The notes under the pieces were generated by a model. That model was given only the letters and a program-made list of their open reading frames with translations, was not told the DNA's origin and made no database searches. From JAJPGZ01 sp041167105 (lineage in GTDB: Bacteria; Verrucomicrobiota; Verrucomicrobiia; Chthoniobacterales; UBA10450), in assembly GCA_041167105.1 (NCBI GenBank), contig JBEEGX010000124.1:1-12633 (forward strand): a stretch of DNA of 12,633 bases, written 5' to 3'. Positions 7,157 through 12,633 of the stretch are shown one piece after another. Position 1 is the first letter of the stretch, and every line of letters starts with the position of its first letter. The position numbers and the translations under genes were made by a program.

Positions 7157-7358
7157 AGCGGTGCAAGATCGACATGGGAAATTTCTCGGAATTCCCAGAA
7201 AAAATTCGAACGCCGACCCAGGGCTGCTGTCCAATTTAACAGGTTAAGGCGATTCGGGCGGTTGCACGTTTTTCAGTATTTGTTGTTTCTCCTTGGCGTG
7301 CGCTGCCCGAATCTTTTTTTTGTCCTAAAGTCGCTGGCCGTGATTTGATAGGCGCGGC
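7157..7358. other. Longest intergenic stretch (202 bases)
   Basis: This gap between the exonuclease gene and guaD holds one AAGATCGACAT motif (7165), a short imperfect GGGAA...TTCCC dyad (7176-7196) with no T-run, and the intrinsic terminator (7251-7321). No coding frame, tRNA or riboswitch fold is evident. A promoter for guaD-nadC-birA should lie between the terminator and 7359 or inside this stretch, but I cannot pick out a convincing -35/-10 pair. Confidence 0.6.
7251..7321 (+). terminator. Intrinsic terminator after the exonuclease gene
   Basis: Inverted arms GATTCGGGC (7251-7259) and GCCCGAATC (7305-7313) pair perfectly over 9 bases, with a further GCACG/CGTGC pairing inside (7264-7268 with 7297-7301) and a 28-base loop. 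The arm is followed directly by eight T residues (7314-7321). It lies after the exonuclease stop (7156) and 37 bases before guaD. It therefore either ends the exonuclease transcript or attenuates read-through into guaD. Confidence 0.75.
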
Positions 7359-8678
7359 ATGGAACGACAGCTCCTCGGCCTTCGCGGCTTTCTCATCGAT
7401 GCGCCGGAGTTCGGGGCCTTGCGCAGCAAACGTCGCGGCGCCCTGATTATCGAGAACGGCCGCATCGCCGAAGTGGGCGAGTTCGACGAACTGCGCAGGT
7501 CGGAGCGCGCGCGGGATTTGCAATGGACCGATCATGGCACGGTCGCGATTTTCCCCGGCCTGATCGATTGCCACACGCATCTGCCGCAATATCCGGCCGT
7601 CGCACGCGGCGAAAGCGAGCTGCTGCCGTGGTTGCGAGAAAATATTTTTCCGGTTGAGCGCGATTTCACCGGACCGAAAGCGCGCGAGGAAGCTCCGCGA
7701 TTTTTTCACGAGCTGGCGCGGCACGGCACGACCACGGCGATGGTGTATGCGGCGATTTACGAAGACAGTTGCGATGTGGGCTTCGAAGCGGCGAAGGCGA
7801 GCGGCCTGCGCGTGATTCTTGGCAAGATGATGATGGACGTCGGCTCGTATGGACAATTGCAGCCGCGCAAAGTCGTGTCGGTTTCACTGCTCGAAAGCGA
7901 AAGGCTCTGCCGCAAATGGCATGGCGCGGAAAACGGACGGCTCGAGTACGCCTTCAGTCCGCGATTTGCCGTGACCTGTTCCGAAAAATTAATGCGCGGC
8001 GCGGCTGAGATGGCGACCCGATTCAATGCCTATCTGCAAACGCACCTCGCCGAAAACAAGGAGGAGATCGAGAAGGTGCATCATCTTTTCATGGGTGCGC
8101 GCGATTACACTCATGTGTATGAGACATGCGGGCTGCTCACGCCGAAGACCGTGCTCGGGCATTGCATTCACCTGAACTCGCGCGAGATCGCCGCCATCGC
8201 CGCCGCGCAATCGAGCGTGGCGCATTGTCCGACTTCGAATTTTTTTCTCGGCAGCGGTTTGATGAAACTCGACCAGCTCATGAAAGCTGGAATCAACGTC
8301 GGGCTCGGCTCCGATGTTGCGGCCGGGCCGGAATTGAACATGTGGCAAGTCATGCGCGCGGCCATCGATGTGCAAAAGGCGCGCGCGAACTACGAACCGA
8401 ATCTGCGGGCGTTGCGGCCTAACGAAGCGCTGCATCTTGGCACGCACGGCGGCGCGAAGGCGCTCGGCAAAGCTGACAAAATCGGGAGCCTCGATCCGGG
8501 AAAAGAAGCCGATCTCGTCGTTGTCGATCTTGCCGCGATCGCGCCGTATCCGAAAGATCGACAATCGCTCGAGGAATTATCGGCCGAGGACGTGGTCGCG
8601 CTTTGCGTTTATCGCGGCGGACCGCAGGCGACGGTGCAAACATACGTGCGCGGCAAATGCGTTTATGAGCGCCGCTGA
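7359..8678 (+). CDS. guaD: Guanine deaminase
   Basis: A 439-residue amidohydrolase-superfamily enzyme that hydrolyses guanine to xanthine and ammonia in purine salvage/catabolism. The metal ligands and catalytic residues are visible: H72 and H74 in GLIDCHTHLPQYP, H229 and E232 in QTHLAENKEE, H268 in LGHCIHL, and D319 in GLGSDVAAG. The motifs GKMMMD (155-160) and AHCPTSNFFLGSG (288-300) are characteristic of GuaD rather than of other chlorohydrolase-type deaminases. The length is normal. ATG 7359 has only a weak GATAGG-like element upstream. The last 14 bases overlap nadC. Near its 3' end it carries an inverted pair of AAGATCGACA motifs (8522, 8554). Confidence 0.94.
   Translation: MERQLLGLRGFLIDAPEFGALRSKRRGALIIENGRIAEVGEFDELRRSERARDLQWTDHGTVAIFPGLIDCHTHLPQYPAVARGESELLPWLRENIFPVERDFTGPKAREEAPRFFHELARHGTTTAMVYAAIYEDSCDVGFEAAKASGLRVILGKMMMDVGSYGQLQPRKVVSVSLLESERLCRKWHGAENGRLEYAFSPRFAVTCSEKLMRGAAEMATRFNAYLQTHLAENKEEIEKVHHLFMGARDYTHVYETCGLLTPKTVLGHCIHLNSREIAAIAAAQSSVAHCPTSNFFLGSGLMKLDQLMKAGINVGLGSDVAAGPELNMWQVMRAAIDVQKARANYEPNLRALRPNEALHLGTHGGAKALGKADKIGSLDPGKEADLVVVDLAAIAPYPKDRQSLEELSAEDVVALCVYRGGPQATVQTYVRGKCVYERR
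8521..8564. repeat. Inverted motif pair in guaD
   Basis: TTGTCGATCTT (8521-8531) and AAGATCGACAA (8554-8564) form a perfect 11-base stem with a 22-base loop, inside coding sequence near the guaD 3' end. Confidence 0.7.
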
Positions 8679-9513
8679 CTTCGACCCGATCGACATCGCA
8701 TTGCGCGAGGACATCGGCGCGGGTGATGTCACGACCGCGAATTTCGTTCCCGAGGATCTCGAAGCCTCCGCGCGAATCGTCGCGCAAGAGAAGGCAATCG
8801 TCGCCGGCGTTACTACCGCCGCGGAAGTTTTTCGCCGGGTCGATGCTCAACTCAAGATCGACATGTTGCGCGCGGACGGATCGGAAGTTTCACCTAACGA
8901 CACCGTGATGGAGATTCGCGGCCGCGCCCGCGGCATTCTTACCGCGGAACGCGTCGCGTTGAATTTTCTGCAGCGGCTTTCCGGCATCGCTACTTTAACG
9001 AAGCGATTCGTCGATGCGGCGGCGAATCCGAACGTCACCATTCTCGATACGCGCAAGACCACGCCGGGTTTGCGCGCGCTCGAAAAAGGGGCGGTCGCGG
9101 CCGGCGGCGGCAGCAATCATCGCTTCGGTTTGTTCGACATGGTCTTGGTGAAAGACAATCATCTCATCTGCAGCGGTTTTCATTCGCTTGGCGAAATTGT
9201 TCAACGCATTCGTGCGGAACGGCCGGAAGCGAAAATCGAAATCGAAGCCGACAATTTGCGGCAGGTGCGCGCGATCCTCGCAAATGCAGATGTCGATCTT
9301 ATCCTGCTCGATAATATGCGGCCCGCGCAGTTGCGCGAAGCGGTCGCGCTCGCGAAGGACAAAAACGTGAAGCTGGAAGCGAGCGGCGGAGTGAATCTGA
9401 AAAACATTCGCGTCATCGCGGCGACCGGCGTCGATTTCATTTCGATCGGCGCGCTCACGCATTCACCGCGCGCGGTCGATTTCTCACTCGAGATTACGCA
9501 TGTGGGCGCGTGA
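8665..9513 (+). CDS. nadC: Nicotinate-nucleotide pyrophosphorylase (quinolinate PRTase)
   Basis: A 282-residue cytoplasmic enzyme that converts quinolinate and PRPP to nicotinate mononucleotide, CO2 and PPi in de novo NAD synthesis. Its signature blocks are NFLQRLSGIATLT (100-112), LDTRKTTPGLR (127-137), GGGSNHRFGLFDMVLVKDNH (147-166; substrate-binding R153, K163, H166), E192-E194, and the C-terminal EASGGVNLKNI and FISIGALTHS. The ATG at 8665 is chosen because it places the N-terminal 'ALREDIGAGDVTT' block correctly; the open frame upstream is only guaD in another phase. It overlaps guaD and birA by 14 bases at each end. nadA/nadB are not in the window. Confidence 0.95.
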   Translation: MSAADFDPIDIALREDIGAGDVTTANFVPEDLEASARIVAQEKAIVAGVTTAAEVFRRVDAQLKIDMLRADGSEVSPNDTVMEIRGRARGILTAERVALNFLQRLSGIATLTKRFVDAAANPNVTILDTRKTTPGLRALEKGAVAAGGGSNHRFGLFDMVLVKDNHLICSGFHSLGEIVQRIRAERPEAKIEIEADNLRQVRAILANADVDLILLDNMRPAQLREAVALAKDKNVKLEASGGVNLKNIRVIAATGVDFISIGALTHSPRAVDFSLEITHVGA

Positions 9514-10093
9514 TCGACTTCGCGCCGAAAAACTGCGCGGCGGATTTGTCATTGGCTGCAAAGTCATCGTCGTCGACGAGACCGAATCGACTAACGATGT
9601 CGTCAGCCAAATGTCCGGCGGCGATTGGCCGGAAGGCCTTTGCCTTTTCGCGGAACATCAAACCGCCGGCCGCGGGCAACGCGGCAATCAATGGGAATCG
9701 GCTTCGCATAAAGGTCTTTGGTTTTCGATTCTCTTGCGGCCGAAGATCGACATCAGCGATTCACCGCGTCTCAGCGAATGGGCCGCGCGCGTTATTGCGG
9801 AAACCATCGGTGATGCGACGGTGAAAATGCCTAACGACGTTTATATCGGCGAACGCAAAGTCGCCGGTGTGCTCGTGGAAATGCGCGCGCAAGTGGGCGC
9901 ACCGCACGTCGCCATTCTCGGCATCGGCGTGAACGTGAATCACGCGCCGGGCGATTTCCCGGAGGAGCTGCGCGAACGCGCGACATCCCTCGCGATGATC
10001 CGCCGCGTCCGGCAAGATCGACATCTACTTGCGTGCGAGCTTCTGCGAAATCTCGACCGCAGTTACGCCGAGAAATTTTGCAAGTCTGGGTAG
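9500..10093 (+). CDS. birA: Biotin-protein ligase, monofunctional, C-terminally short
   Basis: A 197-residue ligase that attaches biotin to the carrier subunit of acetyl-CoA carboxylase. Motifs: DETESTND (26-33), the biotinyl-AMP loop GRGQRGNQW (57-65), KMPNDVYIGERKVAGVLVE (109-127; usually KWPND) and GIGVNVNH (141-148). There is no N-terminal helix-turn-helix, so it is a class I ligase without repressor function. It stops at YAEKFCKSG, roughly where the BPL_C domain (about 50 residues) should begin; minimal ligases I recall are about 230-235 residues. The stop TAG (10091-10093) lies inside the first arm of a palindromic element, suggesting the element cut off the natural 3' end. It overlaps nadC by 14 bases and converges on trpD. 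Confidence 0.85.
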   Translation: MWARDRLRAEKLRGGFVIGCKVIVVDETESTNDVVSQMSGGDWPEGLCLFAEHQTAGRGQRGNQWESASHKGLWFSILLRPKIDISDSPRLSEWAARVIAETIGDATVKMPNDVYIGERKVAGVLVEMRAQVGAPHVAILGIGVNVNHAPGDFPEELRERATSLAMIRRVRQDRHLLACELLRNLDRSYAEKFCKSG

Positions 10094-10141
10094 GGTCGGC
10101 GCGCTGCGCCGACCGGACGCCGCAGCGCGGCGTCCCTACCC
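10088..10141. repeat. Double-hairpin palindromic (REP-like) element between birA and trpD
   Basis: The outer arms GGGTAGGG (10088-10095) and CCCTACCC (10134-10141) are perfect complements. They enclose two hairpins: TCGGCGC-GCT-GCGCCGA (10096-10112) and GGACGCCGC-AGC-GCGGCGTCC (10115-10135). The second hairpin, read on the other strand, resembles the first and has the same GCT loop, so the unit is an inverted pair of related hairpins that can fold as a cloverleaf. The outer arms supply TAG stop codons to birA (10091-10093, + strand) and trpD (10136-10138, - strand). There is no T-run, so a factor-independent terminator is not clear, though both transcripts would meet a very stable fold here. 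Confidence 0.85.
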
Positions 10142-11176
10142 TGGAAAATTCTGCAGCGCCTGAAGTTTTTCCAGCGCGCGTCCGCTATCGATTTGCTCGC
10201 GCGCAAATTCGATTCCGTGCCGCATCTCGTTAACGATTCCCGCGACAACAAAACCCGCCGCCGCGTTCGCGATCGTCATTTCGCGTTTCGCGTCCTTAAT
10301 CTCGCCTGATAAGATTCCAACGATCGTCTTTGCGTTCGCGTCGGCTTTTCCGCCGCGTAATTCCTCCAGCGGACAACGCTGCAGACCGAGCCACTGCGTA
10401 TCGAGAATCGCGCTCGTGATTTTTCCTTCGCGCAATTCCGCCACGGTGGTCGCTCCGCAGATCGACACGTCATCCATTCCATTCGTGCCGTCGGCCAGGC
10501 CATGCACGACCCACGCGCGTTTACGATCAAGCCGGCGCAAAACTTCGGCGAACATCCCGGTCAACTGCGGCGCGTAAACGCCGATGAGTTGATGGGGCGG
10601 GCGCGCCGGATTTAGCAACGGCCCGAGCAAACTGAAAATGCTGCGCTTGTTTTCGCGTGCGAGTTTTTCTCGCATCTGTGCGAGCGCGCGAAACGCCGGG
10701 TGATATTTTCTCGCGAACACGAAACCGACGCCGTGGCGTCGCACCATTTCGCGCAGCTCGTGCGGCTCGAGTTGAATGCGCACACCTAACGACTCCAGAA
10801 CATCGGCGCTGCCGGAGAGAGACGTCACGCTGCGGTTGCCATGCTTGACCACGACCGCGCCACCAGCCGCGAGCACGAACATGATCGTGGTCGAGACATT
10901 GAAAAAATCGAGACCATCACCGCCTGTGCCGCAGACGTCGATGATCGGTCCATTCACATTCGCCGCGTCGATTTCCGGATCGACCGCGCGTTGCATCAGT
11001 TCTTCCACGAAACCGAAAACTTCCTCGGCACTCTCGCCTTTCTTGTGCAGCGCGGTGAGGAACTCTGCTTTTGTTTCATCGGCGACATTGTCCGCGAGCA
11101 ACATCGTGACCGCGTAACGAATTTCGTTGTTCGTCAGGTCGGTGCCGGCGCGAAGTCGTTCGATGAGCGCGTTCAC
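10136..11176 (-). CDS. trpD: Anthranilate phosphoribosyltransferase
   Basis: A 346-residue enzyme that transfers the phosphoribosyl group of PRPP to anthranilate, step two of tryptophan synthesis. Seen: GTGGD (83-87, PRPP binding), NVSTT (93-97), KHGNRS (111-116), R164-region 'HPAFRAL', LLGPLLNPARP (183-193) and the metal-binding GMDD (233-236). The GTG at 11176 lies within GTGA (11173-11176), whose TGA stops the upstream gene, and it gives the normal family length. The frame is open for another 78 codons upstream, but that part overlaps the neighbour and is not TrpD-like. The C-terminus (SGRALEKLQALQ) is family-typical, so unlike birA this gene seems intact even though its stop lies in the palindromic element. 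No other trp genes are in the window. Confidence 0.94.
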   Translation of the reverse strand: MNALIERLRAGTDLTNNEIRYAVTMLLADNVADETKAEFLTALHKKGESAEEVFGFVEELMQRAVDPEIDAANVNGPIIDVCGTGGDGLDFFNVSTTIMFVLAAGGAVVVKHGNRSVTSLSGSADVLESLGVRIQLEPHELREMVRRHGVGFVFARKYHPAFRALAQMREKLARENKRSIFSLLGPLLNPARPPHQLIGVYAPQLTGMFAEVLRRLDRKRAWVVHGLADGTNGMDDVSICGATTVAELREGKITSAILDTQWLGLQRCPLEELRGGKADANAKTIVGILSGEIKDAKREMTIANAAAGFVVAGIVNEMRHGIEFAREQIDSGRALEKLQALQNFPG

Positions 11177-12273
11177 GAGGCGGTCATGTCGCGCCACCAA
11201 TCGCGATACACCTGCGGCACGATTTCGCTCGGCTTGATCTCGCTCCGGCCGCCCCAGAAAACGTTGGTGTATGCAATCGGAAAGCCTAACGAATGAAGAT
11301 GTCGATCTATCGCGGCCTTGTGCTCGAGTAACAGCGCTTTCTCGGTGCCGTGCGCGACCGCCATGATGTTTACGTTCTTGAATTCCGGTCCCGCCTCGCG
11401 CCAATAACAATGCGTCAGGATCTCGTGACGCCCGACTTCGCCACCGGCTTCAACTTCGCGCCCCGCCGGAATGGCCCAATGAAAGAGCGCGTTAAATCGC
11501 GTCACGCGCACGCCGGTTTGCGACGGCTTCACGTGTTCGAGAAATGTGGAGAAACGGCCGATGATTTTGCGCGCGGATAAATCTTCCGCCACGCGATAAA
11601 ATTCATCTAACGACACGCCCGCTTCGTCCGCGCGTTTCTGCCACGGATTCGGCGCGATCTCTTCCGGCGCGAATTCGCGTTTGAGCGTGAGCAAGATTTT
11701 CCACTCGGCTTCGCTAAGATCGACATGTTCGACCTTGATCATCTTCGCGGGCTCATCCGCTTTCGCTCCCGGCTCAACCGTTTTGCGTCGCACGTGCCCG
11801 ACACCAAGTGTGAAAATCCCTTTCGCCGGCATCAATCGAAAACGTTCCGCGCCCGTTTTCTTCATTAGCAATTCGCAATGCGCTTCCCTCGAAAAACCGC
11901 GCGGCACTTTCAGCGTCGTCCACAATTTGTAGTCCGACCCGGCGCTGGCGGTGTCGGTCGATCGCAAAACAACGTGGCCCGAAAACGGATCGCGTTGAAA
12001 CATCCAATCGAACGCGTCGTCGATTTTCTCGTCGGGAACTTTCCAGGCGACGAGCGCGCCCGCAGCGAGATTCGTCGCCAACAAAGTCTGTCGAACGCGG
12101 CGGATCGTTCCCGCGCGCAGCATGGCGGCGATGCGCGTCATGACAAGATCGACATCTACACCTGAGCGCTGCGCGATTTCCTCGAAGGGCTCGCGCACGA
12201 AGCCGGCGATTTTGTCCTCGGAGACGGCCAGGATTTGCGCGTTGATCGGATCGTTGTGCTCGACCGGAATCAT
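11173..12273 (-). CDS. Tandem AsnC/Lrp-fold protein, siroheme decarboxylase-like (AhbA-AhbB type)
   Basis: A 366-residue protein made of two AsnC/Lrp-type halves. Half one has a winged helix (PFEEIAQRSGVDVDLVMTRI, then GTIRRVRQTLLATNL; about 29-69) followed by AGALVAWKVPDE (71-82), the 'NAMVVWDVP' position of AhbB/NirD-L-G-H proteins. Half two repeats this (FAPEEIAPNPWQKRADEAGV, KIIGRFSTFLEH, FNALFHWAIP) and ends with ILTHCYWREAGPEFKNVNIMAVAHG (285-309), matching the HCY...MVHG block of siroheme decarboxylases. These convert siroheme to didecarboxysiroheme on the way to heme or heme d1. A fused AhbA-AhbB arrangement is plausible, but a regulatory AsnC protein is not excluded. ATG 12273 is preferred over the TTG one codon upstream. 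Its stop overlaps the trpD start. Confidence 0.72.
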   Translation of the reverse strand: MIPVEHNDPINAQILAVSEDKIAGFVREPFEEIAQRSGVDVDLVMTRIAAMLRAGTIRRVRQTLLATNLAAGALVAWKVPDEKIDDAFDWMFQRDPFSGHVVLRSTDTASAGSDYKLWTTLKVPRGFSREAHCELLMKKTGAERFRLMPAKGIFTLGVGHVRRKTVEPGAKADEPAKMIKVEHVDLSEAEWKILLTLKREFAPEEIAPNPWQKRADEAGVSLDEFYRVAEDLSARKIIGRFSTFLEHVKPSQTGVRVTRFNALFHWAIPAGREVEAGGEVGRHEILTHCYWREAGPEFKNVNIMAVAHGTEKALLLEHKAAIDRHLHSLGFPIAYTNVFWGGRSEIKPSEIVPQVYRDWWRDMTAS

Positions 12274-12299
12274 CAATCGTTCAATCGTTACATCGCGAC

Positions 12300-12633
12300 A
12301 TGATCAAAGCGATTTTTTTCGATGCCGCTGGGACGCTCATCTATCTCACCAAGACGGTGGGAGAACATTACGCCCTCGTCGGTCGCGAACTCGGATTGAA
12401 TCTCGACTCCGAGAAGCTCGATCGCGCATTTCATTCTGCGTGGAAACAAACGCCGCCGCGGGAAGCGATCGACGGCCCGCGCGAGAATGACGACAAAGAT
12501 TCGTGGCGTGCACTTGTCGATCTTGTGCTGAAGGAAGCGGCGCCATCGTTAGGCGAACTCGACCGCGATAATTTCTTTGAAATCGCCTACGAACATTTCG
12601 CTGAAGCGGGCGTTTGGGAATTATTTCCAGACG
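12300..12633 (+). CDS. HAD-superfamily hydrolase, HDHD3-like, 3'-partial
   Basis: The frame runs open from ATG 12300 to the end of the window (111 codons). The N-terminus MIKAIFFDAAGTLIY is HAD motif I (catalytic D8, GTL at 11-13), followed by a helical cap (KTVGEHYALVGRELGLNLDSEKLDRAFHSAW). The second motif I aspartate, the general acid of most HAD phosphatases, is replaced by alanine (A10). 'DAAGTL' with this cap start is reminiscent of the HDHD3/REG-2-like branch. Substrate is unknown, and motifs II-IV lie beyond the window. The start is 26 bases from the divergent AsnC-like gene, with no Shine-Dalgarno sequence. Confidence 0.75.
   Translation, partial: MIKAIFFDAAGTLIYLTKTVGEHYALVGRELGLNLDSEKLDRAFHSAWKQTPPREAIDGPRENDDKDSWRALVDLVLKEAAPSLGELDRDNFFEIAYEHFAEAGVWELFPD

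Larger units (their letters stand above)
54..12524. repeat. Iterated 10-mer AAGATCGACA (23 exact copies)
   Basis: Exact copies read on the + strand start at 82, 1237, 1706, 3193, 3559, 4539, 5830, 6073, 6905, 7165, 8554, 8854, 9743, 10014, 11716 and 12145. Copies read on the - strand start (left base) at 54, 2962, 4502, 5130, 8522, 9291 and 12515. One-mismatch copies are at 4306, 5555, 10458 and 11300. The 11th base is T in 12 copies, A in 10 and C in one. Within genes it is translated as VDL (11), KID (7), DRQ/DRH (2) and RST (1); two copies lie outside coding sequence, one of them straddling a stop codon. The several frames and both strands show that the conserved unit is DNA rather than a peptide. 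Confidence 0.9.
1868..12553. repeat. Second iterated word CCTAACGA / TCGTTAGG (9 exact copies)
   Basis: CCTAACGA starts at 1868, 5975, 8418, 8893, 9830, 10785 and 11285; its complement TCGTTAGG starts at 2703 and 12546. The six-base core CCTAAC/GTTAGG also occurs at 1500, 1687, 2003 and 5099. Copies are read as P-N (CCT AAC), S-L-G (TCG TTA GGC), L-L-G or G-L-T, so several frames are used. The TTA leucine codon, otherwise sparse here, tends to appear in this context. Confidence 0.65.

Noticed and set aside
7176..7196. Imperfect dyad GGGAA...TTCCC after the exonuclease gene, considered as a terminator or operator
   Set aside because: The stem is short and bulged and is followed by an A-run rather than a T-run; a much better terminator lies at 7251-7321.
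8368..8664. N-terminal extension of the nadC frame by 99 codons
   Set aside because: It overlaps guaD, is basic and low in pattern, and the nadC family begins at the ATG at 8665.
11177..11410. N-terminal extension of the trpD frame by 78 codons
   Set aside because: It lies within the AsnC-like gene and has no TrpD similarity; the GTG in GTGA gives the normal length.
1..12633. CRISPR array, phage or insertion-sequence origin for the iterated motifs
   Set aside because: Copies are irregularly spaced, on both strands and inside housekeeping genes, with no cas, transposase or integrase gene in the window.
1..12633. GCGATCGC-type words as another iterated palindrome (HIP1-like)
   Set aside because: Several occur, but the base composition makes GCG/CGC and GATCG context common here; by eye the excess is not clear enough to claim.

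Overview
The window looks like chromosomal DNA of a fairly GC-rich Gram-negative-type bacterium, most likely a soil Verrucomicrobium (Chthoniobacterales/Spartobacteria-like). The main clue is a pair of LexA operators of the TGTTC-N4-GAACA type, which from memory is the verrucomicrobial SOS motif. A lexA-imuA-imuB cassette, ATG/GTG starts with almost no Shine-Dalgarno sequence, and a tandem siroheme-decarboxylase-like protein fit but do not prove this. There are 14 supported protein genes, no RNA genes, no insertion sequence and no CRISPR. Every gene-free stretch is shorter than 210 bases.

Layout. On the + strand, 1-2417 carries a 5'-partial TPR protein and a TIP-like aquaporin. On the - strand, 2414-6204 is a compact block read from right to left: GYF-domain membrane protein, A-type Fe-S carrier (ErpA/IscA), degenerate HscB-like J-protein, [SOS box] lexA, [SOS box] imuA, and a C-terminally truncated imuB. 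The first three genes are coupled by 4-base GTGA/ATGA overlaps, and imuA/imuB overlap by one base. On the + strand, 6248-10093 carries a stand-alone 5'-3' exonuclease, an intrinsic terminator, then guanine deaminase, nadC and a short biotin-protein ligase, each overlapping the next by 14 bases. On the - strand, trpD (10136-11176) is coupled by a GTGA overlap to a two-domain AsnC/AhbA-AhbB-like siroheme decarboxylase (11173-12273). A 3'-partial HAD-family gene diverges at 12300.

How the genes fit together. The lexA/imuA/imuB cassette is a DNA-damage unit: LexA represses itself and the mutasome genes through two operators. However, imuB keeps only its N-terminal third and no dnaE2/imuC follows. 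ErpA plus an HscB-like protein is an Fe-S maturation pair. guaD-nadC-birA groups purine salvage, NAD synthesis and biotin attachment.

The most striking signal is not a gene. The 10-mer AAGATCGACA (usually followed by A or T) occurs 23 times exactly, on both strands, in four coding frames and between genes; fewer than one copy is expected by chance. A second short word, CCTAACGA, occurs 9 times. Both behave like DNA-level iterated signals comparable in density to uptake sequences. A double-hairpin palindromic element sits between birA and trpD and supplies the stop codon of both.
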